From positions 1 to 64,000 of IMG/VR virus record IMGVR_UViG_3300015171_000002: a DNA stretch of 64,000 nucleotides; one strand, given 5' to 3'. The position numbers were made by a program, and so were the translations under genes. The notes below the pieces were generated by a model. The model made no database searches. It saw only the letters and a list, made by a program, of their open reading frames with translations, and had not been told where the DNA came from. Below, piece by piece: positions 52,142-58,487 of the stretch; position 1 is the stretch's first letter; every line of letters begins with the position of its first letter. The stretch is from a virus.

Positions 52142-52231
52142 ATGGCTGAGTCCGGCTGAAAGCGCCTGTCTTGAAAACAGATAATCGTATTGAATAAATA
52201 TGGTTCGTTGGTTCAAATCCAACTTTACCCG
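52136..52231 (+). tRNA. tRNA-Ser(TGA)
   Basis: Acceptor GGGTAGA / TTTACCC, discriminator G, anticodon loop CTTGAAA, class II long variable region (about 26 nt), T-arm GTTGG-TTCAAAT-CCAAC. Confidence 0.88.
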
Positions 52232-52236
52232 CCTTT

Positions 52237-52323
52237 GGAGAGTTGACAGAGTGGTAATGTGCTAATTTGCTAAATTAGAGCCGCCCGTAAAAGGGTGCAT
52301 AAGTTCGATACTTATACCCTCCG
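52237..52323 (+). tRNA. tRNA-Ser(GCT)
   Basis: Acceptor GGAGAGT / ACCCTCC with one A-C mismatch, anticodon arm CTAAT-TTGCTAA-ATTAG, variable hairpin GCCC/GGGT, T-arm ATAAG-TTCGATA-CTTAT, discriminator G. Confidence 0.87.
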
Positions 52324-52341
52324 CTGAAAGGAAATATTATC

Positions 52342-52518
52342 ATGGGAAAACTAAAATTTTGTTCCTGTTGGATGTGTAGAAGTGGAAAACATACTCCATA
52401 TGGAAAATGTCTTATAAAACAAGCCGTACATTCCTGGCGGCAAGAAGTAAGAATAAAATTAAAAATGGGTGATTACGATAATATTCCTGAATATAAAGCA
52501 GTTGGATATACAGATTAG
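52342..52518 (+). CDS. 58-residue Cys-rich protein
   Basis: GKLKFCSCWMCRSGKHTPYG then KCLIKQAVHSWRQEVRIKLK: cysteines 7, 9, 12 and 23 may bind a metal. Ribosome site GAAAGGAAAT. No family recognised. Confidence 0.55.
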   Translation: MGKLKFCSCWMCRSGKHTPYGKCLIKQAVHSWRQEVRIKLKMGDYDNIPEYKAVGYTD

Positions 52519-52527
52519 TTATATAAT

Positions 52528-52878
52528 ATGTCAAAAAATAATGAAGAAGCTGAACATGAAGCCGGTGAGCATGTAGATAGTATTCTTACCTTTTTTCGTA
52601 AAAGAGAAAAAATGTTAAATTTCTATGGTTTAGAAATGCAAGACTTTCTTTTTATGGAAGCTATGGTAAAAGATACTGAATCTTTACCATTACATAATTT
52701 ATATGCTATGGCTATGATTAATAATGAATCTCTTGAAATAGCAGATATTAGTGATGCTAGACATTTTATTAGGGGTGCAATTCTAGGATATGCGTTAGGT
52801 CTAAAAAATACTTGGCCGGATTTAAATGGTGATGATGGAAAAGAATTACCTGGAAGTGATGAATTAATTCCAACTTAA
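52528..52878 (+). CDS. Acidic 116-residue protein
   Basis: Acidic N-terminus (SKNNEEAEHEAGEHVDSILT), helical middle with MQDFLFMEAMVKDTESLPLH and ISDARHFIRGAILGYALGLK, acidic end. Unrecognised; compatible with a small anti-host or inhibitor protein but no evidence. Confidence 0.55.
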   Translation: MSKNNEEAEHEAGEHVDSILTFFRKREKMLNFYGLEMQDFLFMEAMVKDTESLPLHNLYAMAMINNESLEIADISDARHFIRGAILGYALGLKNTWPDLNGDDGKELPGSDELIPT

Positions 52879-52891
52879 TGATTGGATATAC

Positions 52892-52962
52892 AGACTGATA
52901 CGATAACGGTAGTCATTCAAACTCCAAATCTGAAGGTGTAGGTTCAAATCCTACTCGGTCTG
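52892..52962 (+). tRNA. tRNA-Trp(CCA)
   Basis: Acceptor AGACTGA / TCGGTCT, discriminator G, anticodon loop CTCCAAA identical to the bacterial Trp loop, one A-C mismatch in the stem, T-arm GTAGG-TTCAAAT-CCTAC. Confidence 0.82.
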
Positions 52963-52965
52963 CCT

Positions 52966-53148
52966 ATGTTTTTTGAACAATTACCACAATATATACATAT
53001 TATAATAAGTTTTTTGACCTTTTTACCAATTATATTAAAGCCTGTTCTAACACTTTTAGCAGTTGCTTTATTTGGTATTCATGCATATAAAAAAAGAGAT
53101 TGGGAAAGTTTTGCCTGGTTTGTTATAATAATTGTGTGGGCTATTTAG
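52966..53148 (+). CDS. 60-residue membrane protein
   Basis: MFFEQLPQYIHIIISFLTFL with VLTLLAVALFGIHAYKKRD and FAWFVIIIVWAI: two or three membrane segments with a basic loop. Starts 3 nt after tRNA-Trp without a ribosome site. Confidence 0.6.
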   Translation: MFFEQLPQYIHIIISFLTFLPIILKPVLTLLAVALFGIHAYKKRDWESFAWFVIIIVWAI

Positions 53149-53157
53149 GAATATAAA

Positions 53158-53469
53158 ATGTCTTGTCAATATGATAATACCAGAGTTGGAGCAATAATAA
53201 TATTAAGTAATGCTGGTGCGACTTGTTTCGAATGTAATACACACTATGATTTACCAGATGGAACTATAGCTAAATATGTAGGACATTTCGAAGAAAGCGT
53301 AAAAGTAGCCAAATTAGAATTATATCCACCTTATAAAAATTGTTCGGGTTGTGGCAAAGAAATATATGGTTTACAGATTATTTGTGATAGTGGTAGTTTA
53401 GAAGAATTGTTCTCTAAAAAAGAAGTTGAACAGGATATTACAAGTGCAATATCCAAAGAAATGTTATAA
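53158..53469 (+). CDS. Zinc-ribbon-like protein
   Basis: 103 residues with cysteines CFECN near 25 and CSGCGKE near 62, spaced as two zinc knuckles of a beta-ribbon; C-terminal helix acidic. Unrecognised family. Confidence 0.58.
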   Translation: MSCQYDNTRVGAIIILSNAGATCFECNTHYDLPDGTIAKYVGHFEESVKVAKLELYPPYKNCSGCGKEIYGLQIICDSGSLEELFSKKEVEQDITSAISKEML

Positions 53470-53491
53470 AAAATATAGTAAAATAATTATG

Positions 53492-53561
53492 CGCGTGTTC
53501 GAACAAAGTAAGTTCATCATTCTGTGAAAATGAAAATGGTGCCTCGAACGCCCACATGCGA
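53492..53561 (+). tRNA. tRNA-His(GTG)
   Basis: Acceptor CGCGTGT / ACATGCG, discriminator A, G at -1 in the DNA, D-stem GAAC/GTTC, anticodon arm TCATT-CTGTGAA-AATGA, T-arm TGGTG-CCTCGAA-CGCCC with one mismatch. Confidence 0.8.
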
Positions 53562-53589
53562 CTAAAAACAATATAAAAAAGGATAAAAC

Positions 53590-53841
53590 GTGAAAATTAT
53601 AGTTAGAGCAAGCAATGGTGAGAATATGTGGCTTGATTATAGAAAATCTCTGGAAATAAAAATCTCAGAAGAAGATAAAATAACAAGACGATTAAGTTTT
53701 TACGATGGTGAGCCAGAGGATAATAACTTAAATAGAAATTTTAGTGATGTTTATTCTATTCCTGGCCTGATGCAATTAGCCTTTGAAGCCGGTAAAGCCG
53801 GTCAAACTTTTGAAATTGTAGAAGAAGAGCCTGAAAAGTAG
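53590..53841 (+). CDS. Unrecognised 83-residue protein
   Basis: GTG start after AAAAAAGGATAAAAC. IIVRASNGENMWLDYRKSLE, then SIPGLMQLAFEAGKAGQTFE. TAG stop opens the next palindrome. Confidence 0.5.
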   Translation: MKIIVRASNGENMWLDYRKSLEIKISEEDKITRRLSFYDGEPEDNNLNRNFSDVYSIPGLMQLAFEAGKAGQTFEIVEEEPEK

Positions 53842-53882
53842 TACTACGGTACTATAGACAAAACTGAATATCTGAGTAAAAT
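53839..53882 (+). promoter_or_regulatory. Palindrome-associated promoter, leaderless type
   Basis: TAGTAC-TACG-GTACTA 53839-53854, TAGACA 53855-53860 adjacent, 16 bp, TAAAAT 53877-53882. ATG of the kinase-phosphatase starts 6 nt later. Confidence 0.78.
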
Positions 53883-53888
53883 AAAAGA

Positions 53889-54770
53889 ATGAACACACAA
53901 AAAATCGTTTTCTGTCGAGGACTTCCGGGTTCAGGTAAATCAACATGGGCTAAAGATTTTGTGTCTAAAAATTCTAATTGGGTAAGAACTAATATGGATG
54001 ATATTCGTGAAAAATATTATCCTAATACAAAATTTTCGAAAGAACGGGAAGTTAGTGTCATATCTATTGAAGATAATGAGATTATTATAGCATTGAATGA
54101 TGGAAAAAATATCGTAAACGATAACACTAATTTTAATTCGGTTCATCGTGAACGAATTCTAAAAATTGCTAAAAGTTTAAATATTAATGTAGTATGGGAA
54201 ATTAAAGAATTTAATACAAATTTAGCAGAATGTATTAGAAGAAATTCCAAAAGAGATAATCCTATTCCTCTCAATGCTATTATGAGAATGTGGAGTAAAT
54301 ATCTTAAACCGACACCGATAAAATATAATAAAAATTTATCGGATGCAATCATTGTAGATGTGGACGGAACATTAGCAGATAAAGGTGATAAGAGTCCTTA
54401 TGATCGTGATTTTTCTCTTGATACTTTGATTGTTCCGGTTGGACAACTTATTAGAACACAAAAAGCATTTTATGGAGATAAATTAAATATTCTGATAACT
54501 ACGGGTCGTCATGAAAGTTCGAGAGAAATTACTAAAAAATGGTTATTTGAAAATAATATTCCATTTGATGAGATTTTTATGCGCCCTAATTGGGGGAAAG
54601 AAAAAAATGAGCCACATGATTTTATTATTAAAACAGATATTTATAATAATAAAATTAAAGATAAATATAATATTTTATATTGCATAGATGATAGAAAACA
54701 AATTAAATATACCTGGCTTGAATTGGGATTGTTTGTTTTTGACGTGAATCAGACTGATGATGATTTCTGA
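53889..54770 (+). CDS. Polynucleotide kinase-phosphatase
   Basis: 293 residues. N-terminal kinase P-loop GLPGSGKST 11-19 with DDIR and a lid; C-terminal HAD phosphatase DVDGTLAD 157-164 and TTGRHESSREITKKWL. This is the order of T4 PseT, which heals 5'-OH and 2',3'-cyclic-phosphate ends of cleaved tRNA so a ligase can seal them. Leaderless start. Its place within the tRNA array agrees with tRNA repair. No RNA ligase is seen in the window. Confidence 0.9.
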   Translation: MNTQKIVFCRGLPGSGKSTWAKDFVSKNSNWVRTNMDDIREKYYPNTKFSKEREVSVISIEDNEIIIALNDGKNIVNDNTNFNSVHRERILKIAKSLNINVVWEIKEFNTNLAECIRRNSKRDNPIPLNAIMRMWSKYLKPTPIKYNKNLSDAIIVDVDGTLADKGDKSPYDRDFSLDTLIVPVGQLIRTQKAFYGDKLNILITTGRHESSREITKKWLFENNIPFDEIFMRPNWGKEKNEPHDFIIKTDIYNNKIKDKYNILYCIDDRKQIKYTWLELGLFVFDVNQTDDDF

Positions 54771-54778
54771 CGGAACAC

Positions 54779-54807
54779 TTGACATATTTCGATTTTTGTG
54801 GTATATG
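54779..54807 (+). promoter_or_regulatory. Sigma70-type promoter
   Basis: TTGACA 54779-54784, 17 bp, TATATG 54802-54807 with TGTGG. Leader of about 75 nt before groES. No palindrome. Confidence 0.72.
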
Positions 54808-54884
54808 GCGAGAAATATTTATAATGTATTATCAAATATTGATATTTATAAACTAAACAGAAAGTGGAACTTCTAAAGGATAAA

Positions 54885-55166
54885 ATGATTAATATTACAC
54901 CTTTATATGATAGAGTTATTGTTGAGCCTGTTAGTCCAGTACAAAAACAATCTACAATTCTTGTGGTAGAAACTCCAACAATTGTTATTGGCAAAGTTAT
55001 TGATGTTGGAGCCGGTTATCTGGTAAATGGCGCTTTGGTTCCTATGATTGTTGTAAAGGGACAATTAGTAAGTTATCCAGCTTATGCCGGAACAGAATAT
55101 CCGTATCAGGGTAAGAAATATACTATTCTAAAAGAATCTGATGTTATCGGAATTATAAAGGAATAA
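54885..55166 (+). CDS. GroES-like co-chaperonin
   Basis: 93 residues: MINITPLYDRVIVEPVSPVQ, then VGKVIDVGAGYLVNG-type roof region and VKGQLVSYPAYAGTEYPYQG, KKYTILKESDVIGIIKE. ATG 54885 is preceded by AAAGGATAAA. T4 Gp31 and other phage GroES proteins replace or modify the host co-chaperonin for capsid folding; same role inferred. Confidence 0.82.
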   Translation: MINITPLYDRVIVEPVSPVQKQSTILVVETPTIVIGKVIDVGAGYLVNGALVPMIVVKGQLVSYPAYAGTEYPYQGKKYTILKESDVIGIIKE

Positions 55167-55167
55167 A

Positions 55168-55416
55168 ATGAGCGGATTTGTAATTCTAACTTGTGTATGT
55201 AAATCAGATTTTCAAGATAAGAAATATGGTAAAAGTAAACGTGTTGCTAATCTATCTAAAACAGAACTAAATGCTTTTTGTACGGTTTGCGGAACTAAAT
55301 TAGTAAGTGGTAAAGCTGCCCTCGCTGATAAGAAAAAAGCTGACAAAATAGCTGAAACTGTAAAAGAAGATAAACCTAAAGCACGTCAAAAAGAAAAGGC
55401 TGGCAATAAAAAATAA
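55168..55416 (+). CDS. Cys-rich basic protein
   Basis: 82 residues: VILTCVCKSDFQDKKYGKSK and FCTVCGTKLVSGKAALADKK suggest a zinc ribbon with a Lys/Glu-rich disordered tail. Follows groES by 1 nt. Confidence 0.52.
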   Translation: MSGFVILTCVCKSDFQDKKYGKSKRVANLSKTELNAFCTVCGTKLVSGKAALADKKKADKIAETVKEDKPKARQKEKAGNKK

Positions 55417-55623
55417 ATGCAATTAAAGAAATACGGTAATAATCAAGTAGCAATTTTTGATGAGAAGAATAAACGATTTGTACGTTCTCGCGGAGAAAAT
55501 CTGGCAGTAGCAGTTAAGAATATTAGACGCCTAGATTTGCGTGAATATTTTCAATCTTTAAAACGCCAAGAGATTATAAAAGCCGTACAAATAATTTATG
55601 AAGAACAGAATAAATCTTTTTAA
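55417..55623 (+). CDS. Unrecognised 68-residue basic protein
   Basis: MQLKKYGNNQVAIFDEKNKR, then LAVAVKNIRRLDLREYFQSL. No ribosome site, but it starts immediately after the preceding stop, so coupled translation is likely. Confidence 0.5.
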   Translation: MQLKKYGNNQVAIFDEKNKRFVRSRGENLAVAVKNIRRLDLREYFQSLKRQEIIKAVQIIYEEQNKSF

Positions 55624-55733
55624 TGTTTATTATAATGGCTTGTATAATAATAGGTATAATATTTTTACCAATACTGGCTATTCTTATTTGGGCAATAGCT
55701 AGTCAAAGTGGTTCAGAATGGAATAGGAAGTAG
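55623..55733 (+). CDS. 36-residue membrane peptide
   Basis: MFIIMACIIIGIIFLPILAI then LIWAIASQSGSEWNRK: one hydrophobic helix with hydrophilic end. TAATG overlap with the preceding gene; its TAG stop starts the next palindrome. Confidence 0.55.
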   Translation: MFIIMACIIIGIIFLPILAILIWAIASQSGSEWNRK

Positions 55734-55775
55734 TACTAAAGTCCTATTGACTGGTTCGTAGTTCTGAAGTAAGAT
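55731..55775 (+). promoter_or_regulatory. Palindrome-associated promoter
   Basis: TAGTAC-TAAA-GTCCTA 55731-55746, TTGACT 55747-55752, 17 bp, TAAGAT 55770-55775. Transcribes a structured RNA segment, tRNA-Gly and a membrane protein gene. Confidence 0.7.
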
Positions 55776-55781
55776 ATAAAA

Positions 55782-55945
55782 AGTGGTAGGGACAGTAAAC
55801 GGAGCAATGGGAAAACATATTCAAGACTAATCTAAGATATACTAGTTACCAAATTAGAACAAATATGATAATGATACCGCACCGGCCACAAATAGGCTTA
55901 AGCAGGTTTGATAGTTTTCCTCTCATATGTTAAAAACTATCGTAT
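55782..55945 (+). ncRNA. Structured RNA segment D
   Basis: No ORF over ~165 nt between promoter and tRNA-Gly. Contains ACTAATCTAAGATATACTAGT (ACTA pairing TAGT) and a long hairpin GATAGTTT...AAACTATC near 55909-55942. Purpose unknown. Confidence 0.35.
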
Positions 55946-56017
55946 GCGGGATGAGCGAGACAGTAACGCAACAGTTTTCCAAACTGTGACTAGCAGGTGC
56001 GACTCCTGTATCCCGTA
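55946..56017 (+). tRNA. tRNA-Gly(TCC)
   Basis: Acceptor GCGGGAT / ATCCCGT, discriminator A, D-stem GCG/CGC, anticodon arm ACAGT-TTTCCAA-ACTGT, T-arm GCAGG-TGCGACT-CCTGT. Confidence 0.87.
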
Positions 56018-56057
56018 CTGAAATAATAAAAGAATATACTAAATTAAAAGGAAAAAT

Positions 56058-56432
56058 ATGAAACAGGATACTGATATTGGCGCTTTTCTGATTGGATTTT
56101 TTGGGTTACTAACTGGTGGAGCATTATTATTTGTTTTATTAAGTATGCTATCAGTTTTTGTAGAATCATGGGCATTAGTAACATTATGGGGCTGGATTGC
56201 TGTACCGACTTTTCATATGCCAGAATTACTATATTGGCAAGCCTATGGAATTGTAGTAATTGTTGGATTTTTAAGTTCACATTCAATGAGTTTAGGTCAG
56301 TATCAGCGTGATTTAGATACTAAAACTTCAACCAGTACCAGTATTATTTGGGGAATTACTAATATTCTTGGGCCGGTATTTACAGTATTTTTTACTTGGT
56401 TTGTTTTACACTTTTTGTTCGCAGTAATTTAG
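56058..56432 (+). CDS. Multi-pass membrane protein
   Basis: 124 residues with about four hydrophobic segments (IGFFGLLTGGALLFVLLSML, WALVTLWGWIAV, YGIVVIVGFLSSHS, VFTVFFTWFVLHFLFAVI). AAAAGGAAAAAT is the ribosome site. Could be a superinfection or holin-like protein; not recognised. Confidence 0.6.
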   Translation: MKQDTDIGAFLIGFFGLLTGGALLFVLLSMLSVFVESWALVTLWGWIAVPTFHMPELLYWQAYGIVVIVGFLSSHSMSLGQYQRDLDTKTSTSTSIIWGITNILGPVFTVFFTWFVLHFLFAVI

Positions 56433-56451
56433 TATTTGAAATATAATAAAC

Positions 56452-56538
56452 TGATGTAGCCGGGAGATAATTCATAAGTACGGCATAGAGATACTATTCC
56501 CAATAATCGGTAAAATAACGTAAATTTGGGATACATCA
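56452..56538 (+). ncRNA. Closed structured RNA (segment E)
   Basis: A perfect 7-bp terminal helix TGATGTA / TACATCA encloses GCCG...CGGC and ATTCCCA...TTGGGAT stems, a three-way junction of 87 nt. It is tRNA-sized and next to tRNA-Ala, but has no T-arm or anticodon arm. It contains GATAATTCATAAG, a weak match to the AGAAATTCATCA motif of the Ro60-linked RNAs. Confidence 0.4.
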
Positions 56539-56544
56539 AATAAT

Positions 56545-56617
56545 GGGGCTTTGGTGCTAATCAGTAACACAGTACTTTTGCAAAGTTCAGTAAACGGGGC
56601 AGAGCCGTTAAGCTCCA
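56545..56617 (+). tRNA. tRNA-Ala(TGC)
   Basis: Acceptor GGGGCTT / AAGCTCC, discriminator A, D-stem GTG/CAC, anticodon loop TTTGCAA on a stem with one T-T mismatch, T-stem AACGG/CCGTT with an unusual GGCAGAG loop. Confidence 0.75.
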
Positions 56618-56623
56618 CAATAA

Positions 56624-56790
56624 ATGAAACTAAAATGTCCACAATGCGGTAGATTATTTATTATTCCAGCTACAGATATATGGTGGTTGGCAGATGCAAA
56701 AAAAGAAATCCTAAATTAATAATAATCTGTAGTAGATGTGGACGTATTGAAGAAATAAAATCTGAAAAGATTCGACGTAAAATAAAATGA
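56624..56790 (+). CDS. Zinc-ribbon protein split by a -1 frameshift at A7
   Basis: Frame one gives MKLKCPQCGRLFIIPATDIW and ends at 56719 (31 residues). A -1 shift on the run of seven A (56697-56704; gca aaa aaa g) leads into RNPKLIIICSRCGRIEEIKS and ends at 56790. Joined, the 55-residue product has the paired CPQC and CSRC knuckles of a zinc ribbon. Either programmed -1 slippage, transcript slippage, or a sequencing/indel error explains it. Confidence 0.6.
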
Positions 56791-56865
56791 TGCGGGTTGG
56801 TGTAGTGGTCTATCACGCCAGTCTCATAAACTGTTATTCGCTCTGTTCGAATCAGGCACCCGCTA
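56791..56865 (+). tRNA. tRNA with CAT anticodon (Met or Ile2)
   Basis: Acceptor TGCGGGT / ACCCGCT with U1-U72 mismatch, D-stem GTG/CAC, anticodon arm CCAGT-CTCATAA-ACTGT, T-arm CTCTG-TTCGAAT-CAGGC with one mismatch, discriminator A. A 1-72 mismatch is an initiator feature, but the three G-C pairs of initiators are missing; Ile2 with lysidine is possible. Confidence 0.8.
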
Positions 56866-56867
56866 CT

Positions 56868-57272
56868 ATGAATCATAAAGATGAAGTATTAGAAATAACT
56901 TTCGGGAAAGCTAATAATATTTTAAGACGTTCTTTATTATTTAGCTTTATAGTAAAATTAGGAATAAATAAATGTTATAGATGTAATTTACCTATGACAT
57001 TAGATAATTATTCTATTGAACATATAGAGTCATGGGAATATTCAGATACGCCGAAAGAATTATTTTTCGATTTAGATAATATATCTTTTTCACATAAGTT
57101 TTGTAATAATAGTGCTGGTGGGCATGTTGGTTATAGTAAGAAAAATTCTTGTCGTTATGGTCATAAGTGGACTGAAGAAAATACTTATTGGCGAACAAGA
57201 AATAATGGTAAGAAACAGCGTCAATGTAGAGAATGTAATAGATTGAAAGCTCAACGACTAAGAAATAAATAA
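56868..57272 (+). CDS. HNH homing endonuclease
   Basis: 134 residues. CYRCNLPM and EHIESWEYSD, then LDNISFSHKFCNNS give the HNH core with its zinc; a C-terminal second zinc-like part (CRYGHKWTEENTYWRTRNNG, then CRECNRLKAQR) is common in phage HNH enzymes. ATG 56868 follows the tRNA by 2 nt and has no ribosome site. Inserted between tRNA-Met and tRNA-Ile. Confidence 0.8.
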   Translation: MNHKDEVLEITFGKANNILRRSLLFSFIVKLGINKCYRCNLPMTLDNYSIEHIESWEYSDTPKELFFDLDNISFSHKFCNNSAGGHVGYSKKNSCRYGHKWTEENTYWRTRNNGKKQRQCRECNRLKAQRLRNK

Positions 57273-57273
57273 T

Positions 57274-57346
57274 ATTCCCATCTTCCAATGGTTAAGGAAA
57301 CGGGTCTGATACACTCGGAATTGAGGTTCGAATCCTTGTGGGAGTA
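57274..57346 (+). tRNA. tRNA-Ile(GAT)
   Basis: Acceptor ATTCCCA / TGGGAGT, discriminator A followed by CCA in the DNA, D-stem TTC/GAA, anticodon arm CGGGT-CTGATAC-ACTCG, T-arm TGAGG-TTCGAAT-CCTTG. Confidence 0.87.
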
Positions 57347-57352
57347 CCATGT

Positions 57353-57440
57353 GCTAACGCGGCTATAAATTAACTTTTATCGGTTAGCTAATCTCTGGCT
57401 TAGATGATAACTGTAGGCATACAGATAGCCCTAATTAAAA
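57353..57440 (+). ncRNA. tRNA-like structured segment F
   Basis: GGCTAT / ATAGCC closes a segment with TAAC...GTTA, ATCT-CTGGCTT-AGAT (loop spells anticodon GGC) and CTGT-AGGCAT-ACAG with a 6-nt loop. It could be a decayed tRNA-Ala(GGC) or an unrelated RNA; GCTAAC...GTTAGC is a competing hairpin. Confidence 0.35.
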
Positions 57441-57448
57441 TATAAATT

Positions 57449-57521
57449 GACACTGTAGCAAAGAGAGTAATGCGTTCCTCTGCAAAAGGAATATACGAGG
57501 GCGCAAGTCCCTCCGGTGTCT
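57449..57521 (+). tRNA. tRNA-Cys(GCA)
   Basis: Acceptor GACACTG / CGGTGTC, discriminator T as expected for Cys, D-stem GCA/TGC, anticodon arm TTCCT-CTGCAAA-AGGAA, T-arm GAGGG-CGCAAGT-CCCTC. Confidence 0.9.
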
Positions 57522-57523
57522 CT

Positions 57524-57739
57524 ATGGAAAATCTAATTAAACAATCACGGAAAGATGAAGTAGTAGTAAATAAAGGTTCAGATAATTTAGTCTGTAATAT
57601 GTTTGGGCATATCTGGACGGAAATAAAAGATGATAGACCTATTGAAATGGTTAATACTTATCATGCCAAATTTCCTAGAACAGATAGATGTAGCCGCTGT
57701 AAAAAAACAGTACAATATTCAGTTTTATCTATGATGTAG
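57524..57739 (+). CDS. Cys-containing 71-residue protein
   Basis: MENLIKQSRKDEVVVNKGSD, then CNMFGHIWTEIKDDRP and CSRCKKTVQYSV; a Cys..His..CxxC arrangement may hold zinc. Starts 2 nt after tRNA-Cys with no ribosome site. Confidence 0.58.
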   Translation: MENLIKQSRKDEVVVNKGSDNLVCNMFGHIWTEIKDDRPIEMVNTYHAKFPRTDRCSRCKKTVQYSVLSMM

Positions 57740-57744
57740 TTTAT

Positions 57745-57818
57745 GCCGAATTAGCTCAGATAGCTAGAGCGCCTGTCTTACATACAGGATGTGAATGGTG
57801 CAAGTCCTTTATTCGGTA
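57745..57818 (+). tRNA. tRNA-Val(TAC)
   Basis: Acceptor GCCGAAT / ATTCGGT, discriminator A, D-stem GCTC/GAGC, anticodon arm CCTGT-CTTACAT-ACAGG, T-arm AATGG-TGCAAGT-CCTTT with one T-T mismatch. Confidence 0.88.
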
Positions 57819-57820
57819 CT

Positions 57821-58408
57821 ATGAAAAATGTAATTTTAACATCACATACTGGAAATAATGCAGATTTATTGCCTTATATTTTTGAATTATACGTTCCAGA
57901 TAGTAGCAAAATAGCTGATGTTACTTATGGTAAAGGCGTATTTTGGAATAATATAGATAAAGAAAAATATCAATTATTTCCAAGTGACCTACAATCTGGT
58001 ATAGATTTTACTAAATTACCTTATGAAAATAATATTTTTGATTGTCTAATTTTAGACCCCCCGTATATGCATGGCGGGCAAACAATAAAATCTAGTATAA
58101 ACGATTGTTATAAAAATAAAAATACCAGTCACGAAAGCGTTATCAGATTATATACTGGTGGAATATTAGAAGCTAGTCGTGTTCTAAAGAAAAAAGGAAT
58201 TATATTAGTAAAATGTCAGGATGAGATTGAAAGTGGAAAACAACGATTATCTCATTTAGAATTAATTCAAATATTAGAAATTTTAGGATTTAGTATAGAA
58301 GATTTATTTATTCTGACACAAAAAACAATTCCAGCTATGCGGGAAAATTATCAGAAAATAGCTAGAAAAAATCATAGTTATATGATTGTTGCAAGATTTA
58401 GAAAATGA
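57821..58408 (+). CDS. DPPY-type DNA methyltransferase
   Basis: 195 residues. VTYGKGVFWNNI is the SAM motif I, LILDPPYMHGG near 83-93 is motif IV, and ASRVLKKKGIILVKCQDEI follows as in N6-adenine methylases. Compact, with no separate recognition domain. Starts 2 nt after tRNA-Val without a ribosome site. Together with the DLPY enzyme at 39301 the phage codes for two methylases. Confidence 0.78.
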   Translation: MKNVILTSHTGNNADLLPYIFELYVPDSSKIADVTYGKGVFWNNIDKEKYQLFPSDLQSGIDFTKLPYENNIFDCLILDPPYMHGGQTIKSSINDCYKNKNTSHESVIRLYTGGILEASRVLKKKGIILVKCQDEIESGKQRLSHLELIQILEILGFSIEDLFILTQKTIPAMRENYQKIARKNHSYMIVARFRK

Positions 58409-58483
58409 CGCTCGGTATCATAATTGGAATAATGAACTTGCCTGTCACGCAAGGATATGAGAGTTCGAGTCTCTTTCGGGTGG
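58409..58483 (+). tRNA. tRNA-Asp(GTC)
   Basis: Acceptor CGCTCGG / TCGGGTG with several G-U pairs, discriminator G, D-stem TCA/TGA, anticodon arm CTTGC-CTGTCAC-GCAAG, T-arm GAGAG-TTCGAGT-CTCTT. Confidence 0.82.
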
Positions 58484-58487
58484 CCTT

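Noticed and set aside
55800-55900. Group I intron core suspected from TTCAAGACTA and AAGATATACTAG
   Set aside because: The R-like and S-like parts are about 10 nt apart, too close for P8 and P3, and no split exon is seen.
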